The notes under the pieces are model-generated. The model saw only the letters and a program-made list of their open reading frames with translations, was not told where the DNA came from and made no database searches. The position numbers and the translations under genes are program-made. 64,000 bases of DNA from positions 40,301,207 through 40,365,206 of the forward strand of contig OZ024837.1 in assembly GCA_964016985.1 (NCBI GenBank). The letters are read 5' to 3'. The stretch comes from Anodontia alba (lineage: Eukaryota > Mollusca > Bivalvia > Lucinida > Lucinidae). Below are positions 53,395-63,531 of the stretch, in pieces; within the stretch, counting starts at the first letter, position 1, and the number at the start of each line of letters is the position of its first letter.

Positions 53395-53690
53395 CTGGGT
53401 ATCAGGTAAATATTTTTCTTAATTCTCCACAAAACATATGTTGTGGGTACTCATTAGAAGCACCTCACCAAGGCGCTTCTAATGAGTACTCACAACATAT
53501 GTTTTTGTGGAGAAATAAGAATTATAGCAATACTTTTGGATTGAAAAAAGTATCTTATCAGGTATGTTCTCCATAAAAAACATATCTTGTGGGTTAAGGT
53601 TCTCATTAGATGCACCTCAGCGAGGAGCTTCTCATGTGTGCCAACAGCATCTGTTTTTAGGGAGAACTGGAAAAAATTATGCCAGAATTA
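53395..53690. mobile_element. MITE family C, two adjacent copies
   Basis: First (53419-53519): TTCTCCACAAAACATATGTT, GTGGGTACTCATTAGAAGCA, CCTCACCAAGGCGC and complements. Second (53560-53690): TTCTCCATAAAAAACATATC, AGATGCACCTCAGCGAGGAG, more decayed. Confidence 0.85.
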
Positions 53691-53734
53691 TTTCCAAATA
53701 CGCCTTAACACTTTGCATGTCAGATAAAAAAAAT

Positions 53735-53890
53735 TAGCAGATGACATTTTGAAATATTTTTCTTATTTTTCCTAGAAAACAGGATTTGACATTTCGTGCA
53801 ATTTGTCACTCTTAGGAGACAATTTGCATGAAGTGTCATCCTATTTTCCAGGAAAAATAAGAAAAATATCAGTTTGTCATCTGCTGAATC
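53735..53890. mobile_element. Family L foldback, well preserved
   Basis: GCAGATGACATTTTGAAATA, TTTTTCTTATTTTTCCTAGA, AAACAGGATTTGACATTTCG, and inverse TTCCAGGAAAAATAAGAAAAA, TTTGTCATCTGC. Confidence 0.85.
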
Positions 53891-54270
53891 TGCTCATTGC
53901 GTGGTAAGTGTTAACAAATCCTCTGATTCTCTGAAGTTTCAAGTTAACTATTTTCTTATTTCTCCAGGAAAATATGTGGGCCATTCAAAAAGTTCTCAGC
54001 CCTACCATATTCTGAACAGTTTAGAGGACATTTTAATTGCTGATTCTATGCAGCTGTTCTAGCTACCGTCCAATAATAACCAAATTTTCAGAATTCATCT
54101 TCAGTTTTAATTTGCTAAGACTGCACTTTTTACACTTCACCCCCTATACTTTATAGTGTTTTCATGTATTTTAGATCACCCACAACCTTTGTATAACCAA
54201 ATGTTTGCATCAAAATTTTTGCCATGTTTTGCCATTATATATACAAGGGCATATCTGTGAATGATGATAT
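53891..54270. other. no confident gene; weak exon-like segment
   Basis: TTATTTCTCCAG at 53958-53969 is followed by a short open frame ending HILNSLEDILIADSMQLF and TAG (54060-54062). The acceptor is part of a C-type MITE-like ATTTTCTTATTTCTCCA string, so it is doubtful. Confidence 0.3.
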
Positions 54271-54273
54271 ATT

Positions 54274-56288
54274 TATCGCACCTGCTTGTAGCAGGGTGCG
54301 ATATAGGCGTCCGATTTTCTGTCCGTCAGTCCGTCCGTCCGTCTGTCAACATTTATGTCGACGTTCGACATTTATGTCAAAGTTAGTATTCTAATCAACT
54401 ACAAGACTAAACAACCATCAAACCTTGCATGAAACATCTCCCTGACCTCCTGACTTTGCAACATAGGCGTCCGCTTTTCCGTATGTCTGTCCATTCATCC
54501 GTCCGTCTGTCAACATTTATGTCGAAGTTCGACATTTATGTCAAAGTCAGTATTTTAATCAACTACAAGACTAAACAACCATCAAACCTTGCATGAAACA
54601 TCTCCCTGACCTCCCGACTTTGCGACACAGGTGCCCACTTTTCCATTCGTCTGTCTGTTCGTCTGTCCGTCTCTTCACAGTTCTGTTATGTCGAAGTTCG
54701 ACATTTATGTCAAAGTTAGTATTCTAATCAACTACAAGACTAAACAACCATCAAACCTTGTATGAAATATCTCCCTGACCTCCTGACTTTGCAACATAGG
54801 TGCCCGCTTTTCCATTCGTCTATCCGATCGTCCGTCCGTCTGTCTCTTAACAGTTCTGTTATGTCGAAGTTCGACATTTACATCAAAGTTAGTATTCTAA
54901 TCAACTACAATTCTACAACAACCATCATTCCTTGCATGACACATCTCCCTGACCTCCTGACATGGCAGATATGTTGACCCAGTGACCTTGACCTATATTT
55001 TGCGCTCCATTTACTTTGACACAATTTATGTTGACATTCCAGATCTTCTCAACTATAAGGCATACAACTACCAAACCTTGCATAGTGCTTCTTCTAGATG
55101 TACAGACTTGGCAGGTACCTTGACCCTGTGACCTTGACCTATATTTTGCGCTCCAGTGACTTTGACATATTTTGCGTCGACGTTCGATATCTCCTCAACA
55201 ATAAGGCCTACAACCATCAAACCTTGCAAAGTGCTTCTCCTTAATGTACTGACTTAGCAGATACATTGACCTGGTGACCTTGACCTATATTTTGGCTGCA
55301 GTGACTTTGACATAATTTACATCAACGTTCCAGATCTCCTCAAGTGTAAGACCTCTAGCCAGCAAACCTTGCATAGTGCTTCTCCTATATGTACTGACTT
55401 GGCAGGTATCTTGACCCAGTGACCTTGACCTATATTTTGAGCTCCAGTGCCTTTTACACATTTTACGTCAACGTTCAATATCTCCTCAACTATAAGGCCT
55501 ACAACCATCAAACCTTGCATAGTGCTTCTCCTCAATGTACGGACTCTGCAGGTACCTTGACCGGGTGATCTTGACCTATATTTCACGCTCCATTGACTTT
55601 TACACCTTTTAGGTCACCCTTCCATATGTCCTCAACTGTAAGGCCTTCAACCACCAAACCTTATATAGCACTTCTCGATGTACTGACTCGACAGGTACCT
55701 TGACCTGGTGACCTTGACCTATATTGTGCACTCCAGTGACTTTGACACATTTTATATTGATGTTCGGTATCTCCTCAAATATAAGACCTACAACCACTAA
55801 ACCTTGCATAGTGCTTCACCTCATTGCCCTGGCTTGGCAGGTACCTTGACCCAGTGACCTTGACGACCTATATTTGACACATTTTACGTTGATGTTTGAT
55901 AACTCCTCAGCTATAAGGCCTACAACCACCATACCTTGCATTGTGCTTCTCCTTGATGTACTGAATTAGCAGGTACCTTGACCCGTGACCTTGACCTATA
56001 TTTCATGCTCCAGTGACTTTTACACATTTTACGTCAACGTTCCATTATCATTGGGCTGTATGATACGAAAAGTCAGTGCTGAAGATATAGCCATTAGAGG
56101 GAATGGGACTGGCCTGGAATATATGTGCCCCACTAGGCACTTTGTCTACATTTTTTTTCAACCCAGTTTTCCAAGTAAGCACTGCTAAGAATGAAATAAA
56201 CTTATTTAATAACCACATTCTGATTGTGGCTTCTGTGACTTTTGCGCCAGCAGGTGCGATGACGCCTTCCGCGGAATTCTTGTTGTAG
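54274..56288 (+). repeat. Two-part tandem-repeat element (units about 168 bp and 145 bp)
   Basis: Opens TATCGCACCTGCTTGTAGCA and GGGTGCGATATAGG; closes CGCCAGCAGGTGCGATGACG. Part 1 (54298-54975) has about four units with CCGTCCGTCTGTC, GTTCGACATTTATGTCAAAG and CAACTACAAGACTAAACAAC. Part 2 (54976-56060) has about eight units with GTGACCTTGACCTATATTTT, CAACTATAAGGCCTACAACC and ATCAAACCTTGCATAGTGCT. All ORFs over it are repeat readings. Confidence 0.93.
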
Positions 56289-56860
56289 TTTTAGGTCAGT
56301 CAAAAGTTGTAGTCACAAATTTAAATCCAGGAATTGTGATGATAAGTTTTGCTTGAAAATCACTTGAATTTTGTAGACCAGTTTCAGTTATCATTTGTAA
56401 AATTTACAGTTGAAAATAACTATAAATAATTTACATTAAATATTGTGGCTCTCCTTAATACCATACTTGTCCTAAAATTTGAATGAGTGCATTTTATTTC
56501 CTTTTGAATGTGTCTAAAAGACTGCTAGATGTGTGATGATAGAAACTGAATGTATTTGTACTTTTAACTTTTTAAGTCATTAATAATACTGGGGGAATTT
56601 TAACAAAAGCACATTGAATTTTATTGAGTTTTGCCTTCATTCATATTTAGTAGATTTTTTGTTTGACATGCAAATAAAATCTATAAATGTTGCCCTTGGA
56701 AACAAAAAAAAAAAAAAAAAAAAAAAACAGAACGAGAATTTGAGTCACTTTTATTGAAACCCTTCATATGACAACAATGTAGTTTGCAGGGCTACTCGTT
56801 TTCAAGAATAAAAAAAAAAAAGAAAGAAAAATAATCACACATTTGTCATCTGCTAGCACT
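56289..56860. other. no gene recognised; A-run
   Basis: AT-rich sequence, A-run at 56704-56726 and A-rich tract at 56809-56831. Confidence 0.45.
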
Positions 56861-56867
56861 ATATTAA

Positions 56868-57040
56868 CATCCAGCTATGTCCTGCCTTTGGAAACAGCAT
56901 ACATGTAGAAATCAACTGATCTGGATATTCACTGTTTGTCATTCAGTAGTGAATTTGTATCAACAACTGAAATCAAATAATTTGATTGGCTGAAAATTAG
57001 AAATGGGCCAGGCATCTTAATTTATTTAGCATGGTAAGGA
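56868..57040 (-). mobile_element. piggyBac-like MITE family I, diverged copy just upstream of NSF exon
   Basis: TTAA (56864-56867), CAACTGATCTGGATATTCAC, ATTTGATTGGCTGAAAATTA, GAAATGGGCCAGGCATCTTA, ATTTATTTAGCATGGTAAGG, then TTAG. It ends 38 bp before the exon at 57079. Confidence 0.8.
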
Positions 57041-57078
57041 TTAGTAATTTAAATTCCATATAAACATGTATATTTCAG

Positions 57079-57173
57079 ATAGATACAATGAAGGCAGTGA
57101 AGTGTCCAACTGATGAACTGTCCTTATCAAACTGTGTGATATTAAATCCAAAAGATTTCTCAGATCAAGTGCA
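57079..57173 (+). CDS. NSF: N-ethylmaleimide-sensitive factor, first coding exon in window
   Basis: NSF is the AAA+ hexameric ATPase that, with alpha-SNAP, disassembles SNARE complexes on membranes. This exon follows a TATATTTCAG acceptor and ends at a GCA|GTAAGT donor (GT 57174-57175), phase 2. ATG at 57088 opens MKAVKCPTDELSLSNC, then VILNPKDFSDQV. CPTDELSLxN is the hallmark of the NSF N-terminal domain; the final CA joins ACAT of the next exon to give Gln-His. A short upstream exon could supply further N-terminal residues, because the exon has 9 nt open before the ATG; an in-frame TAA at 57061 limits readthrough without splicing. The 15 exonic bases at its 3' end plus 16 intronic bases are the founding unit of the minisatellite that follows. 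Identification is by recalled family motif. Confidence 0.93.
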
Positions 57174-57955
57174 GTAAGTACCTTTAATACTCAGAACAAG
57201 TGCAGTAAGTACCTTTAATACCCAGAACAAGTACAGTAAGTGCCTTTAATACCCATAACAAGTTCAGTAAGTACTTTTAATACCCCGAAAAAGTGCAGTA
57301 AGTACCTATAATACTCAGAACAAGTACAGTACTTTTAATACCCAGAACAAGTGCAGTAAGTACTTTTAATACCCAGAACAAGTTCAGTAAGTGCCTTTAA
57401 TACCCAGAGCAAGTGCAGTAAGTACCTTTAATACTCAGAACAAGTGCAGTAAATACCTTTAATACCCCGAAAAAGTGCAGTAAGTACTTATAATACTCAG
57501 AACAAGTACAGTACTTTTAATACCCAGAACAAGTGCAGTAAGTACTTTTAATACCCAGAACAAGTTCAGTAAGTGCCTTTAATACCCAGAGCAAGTGCAG
57601 TAAGTACCTTTAATACCCAGAACAAGTACAGTACCTTTAATACCTTGGACAAGTGCGTGAGTCCTTTAATACCCAGAACAAATGCAGTAAGTACCTTTAA
57701 TACCCAGAGCAAGTGCAGTAAGTACCTTAAATACTCAGAATAAGTGCAGTAAGTACCATTCATTCCCAGAACAGGTGCAGTAAGTACCTTTAATTCTCAA
57801 AGCAAGTGCAATAAGTACCTTTAATACCCAGAACAAGTGCATTAAGTATATTTAATTCCTAGAACAGGTATAGTAAGTATATGTACCTTTCATACCCAGA
57901 ATGAGTGCAAGTACTTTTAATACTCAGAACAAGTGCAATCAGTGCCTTGAAAGGC
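57174..57955 (+). repeat. 31-bp minisatellite made from the NSF exon-intron junction, block 1
   Basis: About 25 tandem copies of CAGAACAAGTGCAGTAAGTA followed by CCTTTAATACC. The first intronic GT is at 57174, the next equivalent GT at 57205, the next at 57236. The exon's own last 15 bases match the unit at 14 of 15 positions, and the next 16 intronic bases match fully. Most units keep GTAAGT. A multi-unit block is itself duplicated (from about 57283 and again from about 57463), recognisable by GAAAAAGTGCAG followed three units later by a short CAGTACTTTTAATA unit. Confidence 0.95.
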
Positions 57956-58209
57956 CTGAATTCAGGCAATATAGTTAATAGGTGTTAATACGGGAGGTCC
58001 AGTAATTTAGTCGAAGTGTGGTCAGTTTAATTAACAAACGTGATTGCCAGACTATGCATAAATTAACAGCCTTTTAGATGTTGGATTCCATAGGCACATG
58101 TAGTGGAGTAATTAATGAAATGAACACCTTTGGAATGGAGTCCTGCTTAGACTAGTGATAGGCTAACACCATTGTCTGCTGTATGCTAAAAGTTTAACTA
58201 CAAACTGGC
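57956..58209. other. Unrelated interruption of the minisatellite
   Basis: GCCTGAATTCAGGCAATATA at the left and CTGAATATGGGCCTGTAATA at the right suggest an inserted foldback-type element; the interior is not recognised. Confidence 0.5.
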
Positions 58210-58522
58210 CCTCCTGAATATGGGCCTGTAATACTCAGAATGAATGAGTGCAATAATTATCATTAATACTCAGAATGAGTGCAGTAAGTAATTCTCAGAA
58301 CAAGTGCAGTAAGTACCTTTAATTATCAGAGCAAGTGCAGTAAGCACCTTTAATTATCAGAACAAGTACAGTAAGTACCTTTAATTCTCTGAACAAGTAC
58401 AGTAAGTACCTTTAATTCTCTGAACAAGTACAGTAAGTACCTTATATTCTCAGAACAAGTACAGTAAGTACCTTATATTCTCAGAACAAGTTCAGTACCT
58501 TCAATTCTCAGAACAAGTACCG
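58210..58522 (+). repeat. 31-bp splice-donor minisatellite, block 2
   Basis: About ten further units, several with CTTTAATTCTCTGAACAAGT in place of CCTTTAATACCCAGAACAAG. CAGTAAGTACC is retained in most. One isolated unit occurs at about 58957-58980, beyond the MITE that split the array. Confidence 0.93.
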
Positions 58523-58524
58523 TA

Positions 58525-58940
58525 CCATATCTGACCTAATTACTGCACTGTGCACTTATGTTTTTTCAAAATTACTGGGAAAACTTGTAGTAAAATATGC
58601 ATCTACCTACTACTTAGGGTACAGTTTAAATAAAAATCAGCAGCTTGTAGTAAAATATATATCTACCTACTAAGGGTACACTTTAAATAAAGATCAGCAA
58701 AGGACTAATTTGGTGATGTTTATGTGATTTTTTTGTCTGATTTTCTTTATAAAGGCATATGTTATGAGTACTCATTTGAATTGCATCGACAAGTCGATGC
58801 AATTCAAATGGGTACCCACAACATACATGTATACGTTTATAAAGAATAAGACAAAATGTACACAGGCTGTATTCTGAAGACTAGGGAATGGCATGAATGT
58901 GCGCTTATAGGGGTATGTGTGGTAACTTAGGCAAATTTGG
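58525..58940. mobile_element. MITE family D, copy 2, inserted in the minisatellite
   Basis: TA|CCATATCTGACCTAATTACT at the left and AAGTTACC-type right end, complement CCAAATTTGCCTAAGTTACC, followed by TA. Central foldback CTCATTTGAATTGCATCGAC and complement. An internal direct duplication is CAGCTTGTAGTAAAATAT / AAACTTGTAGTAAAATATGC. Confidence 0.8.
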
Positions 58941-59144
58941 TAAACACATATATTTCTCAGAACAAGTGCAGTAAGTACCACTGATACTTGTTATTGAAGG
59001 GTGATTGATGTATTTTCAAGGATGATAACTCTGTCAGCATTGTTTTTAGCATGCCTTCTGAAAAGTGGTCTTTGATTTTTTTTTTTTTTAATTTATTATT
59101 GTTTCACAGATCAGCAGCTATACATGATAAACAATGGGCTGTTA

Positions 59145-59345
59145 ACCCTGAAAGCGCCAAGCAAAAGTTGTAGCAGATGACATTCTAAAATTTTTATTTT
59201 CAGAAAAAACAAGCCTTGATATTTCATGTGAATGGCAGACGATTCACATGAAATGTCAAGACTTGTTTTCTTCTGAAAAAAAAAAAAAAAAAAAGAAATA
59301 AAAATTGTCATCTGCTTTAGTTGTGATTGGTGCTTTGAGTGTTAA
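59145..59345. mobile_element. Family L foldback
   Basis: CCCTGAAAGCGCCAAGCAAA, GCAGATGACATTCTAAAATT, GATTCACATGAAATGTCAAG and a right end GTCATCTGCTTTAGTTGTGA, TTGGTGCTTTGAGTG. Confidence 0.8.
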
Positions 59346-59462
59346 ATATACATACAAATTATACTTATAAAACAAAACCACAGAGCTTATATCGTGGCTT
59401 GCCAATCAACACCAAGGATAACACAGAATAGACTAAGTGATTACTCTTATTTTTACTGTGAA

Positions 59463-59687
59463 CCATTCTTTCGTGGAGATTTGACCATGATATATTTTCT
59501 GTTGTCATTCTCTCCCTCCCACTGATTCAAGAAGGGCAGTTGTCAGTTTCTGGCAAAAGAATGTGCACAATACTGGTTGAAGGACTAAGCCTGCCCAGTA
59601 AAAGTATAGTTAGGTAAATATGACCTGGCTCTACATGACCCCTTTGTGTTGACTGGGCCATAAAACCTCAACAAAAAATAAACAAAT
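59463..59687 (+). mobile_element. SINE family 1, head truncated
   Basis: CCATTCTTTCGTGGAGATTT to ATAAAACCTCAACAAAAAAT. The tRNA-derived head is missing. A piece around the usual ACCGCTTAGAGG is deleted. Confidence 0.88.
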
Positions 59688-59699
59688 CCACTGTGGTTC

Positions 59700-59990
59700 T
59701 GGTGTAGGTAGGTTGACCTAAGGACACAGTCATAATGCCGTTTAAGTGGAATTATTCCACTTGCAGGGAAGACAACTCTGTCAAAACTGTTTTTGTCCCC
59801 TTCGGAAAAGACTTCTTTTCTAGATGGAAAGAATTTATTCTGAGAGGGAGCAAAGTCCTTCCTTATAGACTCTTTTTTCAAAAGGGGCTTGGCATGCTGT
59901 GAAACAAACAGGACGGTACAAAAATTGTCTCCCTTTGACAGAAATGGAATCAACCAATTGTATCCAGTCTGTTTGAAAGAAATATTTAAA
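59700..59990. repeat. Diverged dispersed repeat
   Basis: AAAGAATTTATTCTGAGAGG, GAGCAAA, CACTAAAAATTGTCTCCC-like blocks are shared with 52340-52500. The 122-codon minus-strand ORF spans this repeat and the SINE. Confidence 0.5.
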
Positions 59991-60002
59991 GTTTAAAGCC
60001 TT

Positions 60003-60241
60003 GGCCAAGTTGTTCAAAACTTAATGTTGTTAGCCAATAGGACTTTAAATTTCTGTCTTGAAATATGGCTAATACACTGTTATTTTTTTGCTAAAAATGT
60101 GAGTAGCTTTTGCATTGCAAAAGCTACTCACATTTTTGCAGCAAAAAATATCAATGTACTTGAAAATACCTTAGCTACAACAGATAATGATTTTGTAATT
60201 AATAAGCTTGTTAAGGTAACAATGCTTTGAATAACTGGGCC
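60003..60241. mobile_element. TIR element family H, copy 2
   Basis: GGCCAAGTTGTTCAAAACTT at the left, ATGCTTTGAATAACTGGGCC at the right. Central foldback AATGTGAGTAGCTTTTGCAT and complement. Confidence 0.85.
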
Positions 60242-60781
60242 CTGGTTTCCAGATTGATCTGTTTTGTTTCTTATTTATTTCCCTGAAAATTTTGGCAGAC
60301 TTTTGTCAGAATTGACAATATTTATGAAAGTGATTAACTGATGGTAGATAAGACCTTTGATAAAAGGAATCAAGATGAAGGAGATCTGGTATTGTGTGTA
60401 TTGACTGAAAACAAATATATTGGCATGTAGGCCCAATGGTGATGTGGATATTCATCACTTTTAGTGACAGTTCTAGTTTGGTTGAGTTTCTTTCATATTA
60501 TACTGACCAAAAAAAGAAATGTGACATTTTCAACTGCAAAGAGAAGTAAAGATTAATATATTATTTCTTTCTTTTGCAATAAAAATTTATAAGTTCTGGA
60601 CCACAGTTTCTTGCATGTACAATGTTTTCTTTATACTGAGGAATAAACGATTCAAATGTACACTAATTGTTGATATATGAAAGATATAAACACTAGATCA
60701 GTATATTGGTTTTCATTTGTTCTGCCATTTTGCAGTGTCGTGTTTCTTTTTTGGGTCGGTTTAGAATGGACAGTCATGGTT

Positions 60782-60956
60782 CTAGATAAGAGTGGGTATC
60801 AAGTTAATAGTTTCTTATTTCTCAATGAAAACATATATTGTGGGTACTCATTTGAAGCTTCTAATGAGTACCCACAACATACGTTTTTGCCCAAAATAAG
60901 AAAAATATAGAAACTTTTTGATTGAAAAAAAAGTGCCTTATCAAGAGCTATGGACA
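60782..60956. mobile_element. MITE family C, short-arm copy
   Basis: TAGATAAGAGTGGGTATCAA, AAACATATATTGTGGGTACT, CATTTGAAGCTTCTAATGAG, TACCCACAACATACG, AAATAAGAAAAATAT. The GC-rich middle of the palindrome is lost. Confidence 0.85.
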
Positions 60957-61294
60957 TTGTTAGCCCATTTAGGTCTGGAGACCCCAAAAATGTAAATGGC
61001 AAACCAGAGTCTCCACTGTTTGCAAATAGTTCAGCCATTTTTCTCTTGGAATATCTATACCACACGGCCTGACATTCCTAAAGTTGAAATTGGACTCGTC
61101 CAAATATATAGAAGACTGTATTCTGTAAAATGTTTATATTACATACATGTATTTCATGTGACTGGAGGACACCTTCTGTATTTGTAGGTTTTCCAAAAAA
61201 TATTATTCTATTCTATACTATTCATAAAGTGTGGGAAGTTTATTCAGTCTTTAATTTAAAATTTAAATGGGTTAATAACTGGTTTAAGATACAA

Positions 61295-61685
61295 TGAACC
61301 CTTGTTACAACGACAGTATTTGTTCCAAAAGACTTTGCCATTAAAATGAATTTGCTGTTATACAGAATACTTAATGAGCAGATTGATATGTAAGAAAGGT
61401 CTTGTTTTGTTCTTATTTACTCATAAAACATTTATTTTGGATATTTGTTAGAATAGCCTCCCTGAGGTGATTCTAACAAATACTCAAAATACTAAAACAT
61501 ATGTTTCTATAAAATATTGAATACAGTATTCTTGCATAATTTGTGACTAGTTGTTACCTCTTAATTGAAAGTTTTTGTGACAGACAAATTGTCATTATAA
61601 TGAATTTTGTAGTTGTATCGAGTGTCGGTGTAAAGAGGGTTGTCTTTTGGTGTAAAGAGGGTTGTCTGTATAAGGAGTTGATATA
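61295..61685. mobile_element. Foldback element with nested C-type palindrome
   Basis: TGAACCCTTGTTACAACGAC at the left and GTGTAAAGAGGGTTGTCTGT (twice) at the right. GGATATTTGTTAGAATAGCC, TCCCTGAGGTGATTCTAACA is a C/A-type palindrome inside (61438-61490). Confidence 0.6.
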
Positions 61686-61869
61686 TAACAACGTAATACA
61701 CATTCTTATATTCTAACTCCTTTTGTTTCAAATACTATAATGGGTGCCTTATTTCCCTTTGCAATAAAATTTATACATAGCTGCAGATACGACATTTTTT
61801 CAACCAAAAAGTACTATTACTGTACATTGTAAATGTCCTAAAATTTCGAACACCAAAGTGCCTGACAAA

Positions 61870-62110
61870 ATGACATATGCAAGGAGCAGTCTGATCAGGG
61901 TCTACACTGTTTGCCATTCCACTAAGTATTTTAAGAAATAGCTGAAAAAAAGGAAAGTTTAGGCCAAAATAGTATGGAATAAAGAGTTCGAAATTTTAGA
62001 GCACTTACCATATTTTTTCTTATTTCTCCATGAAAACATATTTCTCCATGAAAATGAGTAATCACAACATATGTTTTCATGCAGAAACAAGTAAAAATAT
62101 ATTGTAGATA
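61870..62110. mobile_element. Family J half followed by family C remnant
   Basis: AAGGAGCAGTCTGATCAGGG, TCTACACTGTTTGCCATTCC; then TTTCTTATTTCTCCATGAAA twice and GAGTAATCACAACATATGTT. Confidence 0.65.
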
Positions 62111-62244
62111 CGCTCTTTTATCTGGAGATATGCTGATCATGACATGTTTTACTTTGAAACTTCAGTATTCCCTGCATGATGTAATGATCAGTACACATTC
62201 ATCTGTTTAGAGATATGAAATGTTTTTTTATTATTATTTTCTAG

Positions 62245-62344
62245 ACATGTTGAAGTGTACACATCTCCACATACAAAGTTCTTATTCTCGGTGGCATTTT
62301 ACCCTGGGATGGCGCCCGGCACAGTAGGATTTAACCTGATGCAG
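62245..62344 (+). CDS. NSF: NSF, second exon in window
   Basis: Acceptor ATTATTTTCTAG, donor CAG|GTAAAA, 100 nt. The first base completes Gln from the previous exon (CA+A). The exon then reads HVEVYTSPHTKFLFSVAFYP, GMAPGTVGFNLMQ, ending in phase 0. It matches the Cdc48-like N-domain strand pattern of NSF: xVxxSP...FxFxL...PGxVGFxLxQ, just before the RKWA segment. The preceding intron is about 5.1 kb and holds the splice-donor minisatellite. The N domain is the alpha-SNAP-binding part of NSF. Confidence 0.93.
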
Positions 62345-62393
62345 GTAAAAACGTTAATCTGCTTCCTTTCCTTCAGAATTATTTCATTATTAA

Positions 62394-62584
62394 CCCTTGT
62401 CATGCTGAATAAATTAAGATGCCATGCCCATTTCATATTGTGGGCCAATCATCTAGATGGTTGATAGAAATTCACATACTGAATGGCAAACAGAGCCAGA
62501 TCAGTTGGCTTCTTCAGAAGCCAACTGATCTGGATCTACACTGTTTGCAAAAGCAGAGCATATCAGGGTTCAGCAGGACAAGGG
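62394..62584 (+). mobile_element. piggyBac-like MITE family I, copy in NSF intron 2
   Basis: TTAA|CCCTTGTCATGCTGAATA ... TTCAGCAGGACAAGGG|TTAA. Hairpin CAGATCAGTTGGCTTCTTCA and complement, nearly perfect. It starts 50 bp after the exon donor at 62345. Confidence 0.94.
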
Positions 62585-62639
62585 TTAATTACACTTTTTT
62601 CTTTGACCACAAAATAGAAAAATGTAGTAGGATACTAAG

Positions 62640-62735
62640 GACACAATGAGACATTTGAATGAAATGTCACACCTGTTTTCTGGGAAAAATATTTCAAAAT
62701 GTCACCTGCTGAAATTTTTACCCAGCATTTACTGG
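62640..62735. mobile_element. Family L half
   Basis: ACATTTGAATGAAATGTCAC, ACCTGTTTTCTGGGAAAAAT, AAAATGTCACCTGCTGAAAT. Confidence 0.65.
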
Positions 62736-62794
62736 ACGGCATACTTAACTTATCATGAAACACAGCCAGGTGACAATTTGAAGAAATATTATAC

Positions 62795-62874
62795 TTGCTA
62801 ATGGTACCCACAACATATTTTTGTGGAAAAATAAGAAAAATATAAACCAGGTACTTCCTCTTATCTGAAGCTTT
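62795..62874. mobile_element. MITE family C, right half
   Basis: GCTAATGGTACCCACAACAT, GGAAAAATAAGAAAAATATA, CTCTTATCTGAAGC. It is the host of the following SINE. Confidence 0.65.
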
Positions 62875-63181
62875 TTGTTGGGCTCAGTTGGACGTGCATT
62901 CGACTGGAGACCAGGAGGTAGCGGGTTCGACCCCAGCGGAGGTTGGCAACATTCTTTCATGGAGATTGATCTTGAAATATTTTCTATGGTCATTCTCTCC
63001 CTTCCACTGATTCAAGAAGTGTAGTTATCAGTTTCTGGCGAAAGAATGTGCACAATACTGGTTAACCGCTTAGAGGACTAAGCTTGCCCAGTAAAAGTCT
63101 AGTAAGGTAAACTGACCACGCTCGACATGACCCCATTGGGTTGACTGGGCCATAAAACCTCAACACAATTAAACAAACAAA
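62875..63181 (+). mobile_element. SINE family 1, 12-bp TSD, NSF intron 2
   Basis: A-box part GGGCTCAGTTGGACGTGC, B box AGCGGGTTCGACCCCAGC, body and tail (AAACAAACAAAA). ATCTGAAGCTTT flanks both ends (62863-62874 and 63182-63193). Confidence 0.92.
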
Positions 63182-63412
63182 ATCTGAAGCTTTGAATTGC
63201 TTCATGCTGTTGGTATAGGCCAAACCTGGCTTAATGGTTACCTTTATTGAGCAGTTATAAACCTGTATTTAAAGCAAAGTTTTTCAGGTCCAGTAAATGT
63301 GAAATAAATGTAAATTTAATTGTATTAAGCAAGCATCTGTCTTAAGCAATCACTTTTTGGCTTTCCCTTAGATGCTTGCTTGACACAGGTTTGACTTAAT
63401 GTATATTCACAG

Positions 63413-63531
63413 AGAAAGTGGGCTGTTGTCTCTCTGAATCAGGAAATTACTGTGAAACCATTCCATTTTAACCAGCGGATGCAGACCATTGGCACCATTG
63501 TCTTACAAGTGGATTTCCTTCAGAAGAAAAA
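63413..63531 (+). CDS. NSF: NSF, third exon in window; gene continues to the right
   Basis: Acceptor TATATTCACAG, donor AAAAA|GTAAG, 119 nt, entering in phase 0 and leaving in phase 2. It encodes RKWAVVSLNQEITVKPFHFN, QRMQTIGTIVLQ, VDFLQKK. RKWAxxSLxQEI and (V/I)DFLQKK are highly characteristic of the second half of the NSF N domain. The D1 and D2 AAA+ ATPase domains (Walker A and B motifs) are expected further right, outside the window. Exon phases across all three exons are consistent and there is no frame break, so the gene looks functional. Confidence 0.95.

Noticed and set aside
53958..54062. Exon following TTATTTCTCCAG
   Set aside because: The acceptor-like string is common MITE sequence here and the short open frame has no recognisable family.
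57566..57763. 65-codon minus-strand ORF with repeated LLxVLKVLTA
   Set aside because: Antisense reading of the 31-bp splice-donor minisatellite.
59585..59953. 122-codon minus-strand ORF
   Set aside because: Overlaps a SINE and a dispersed repeat also present at 52340-52500.
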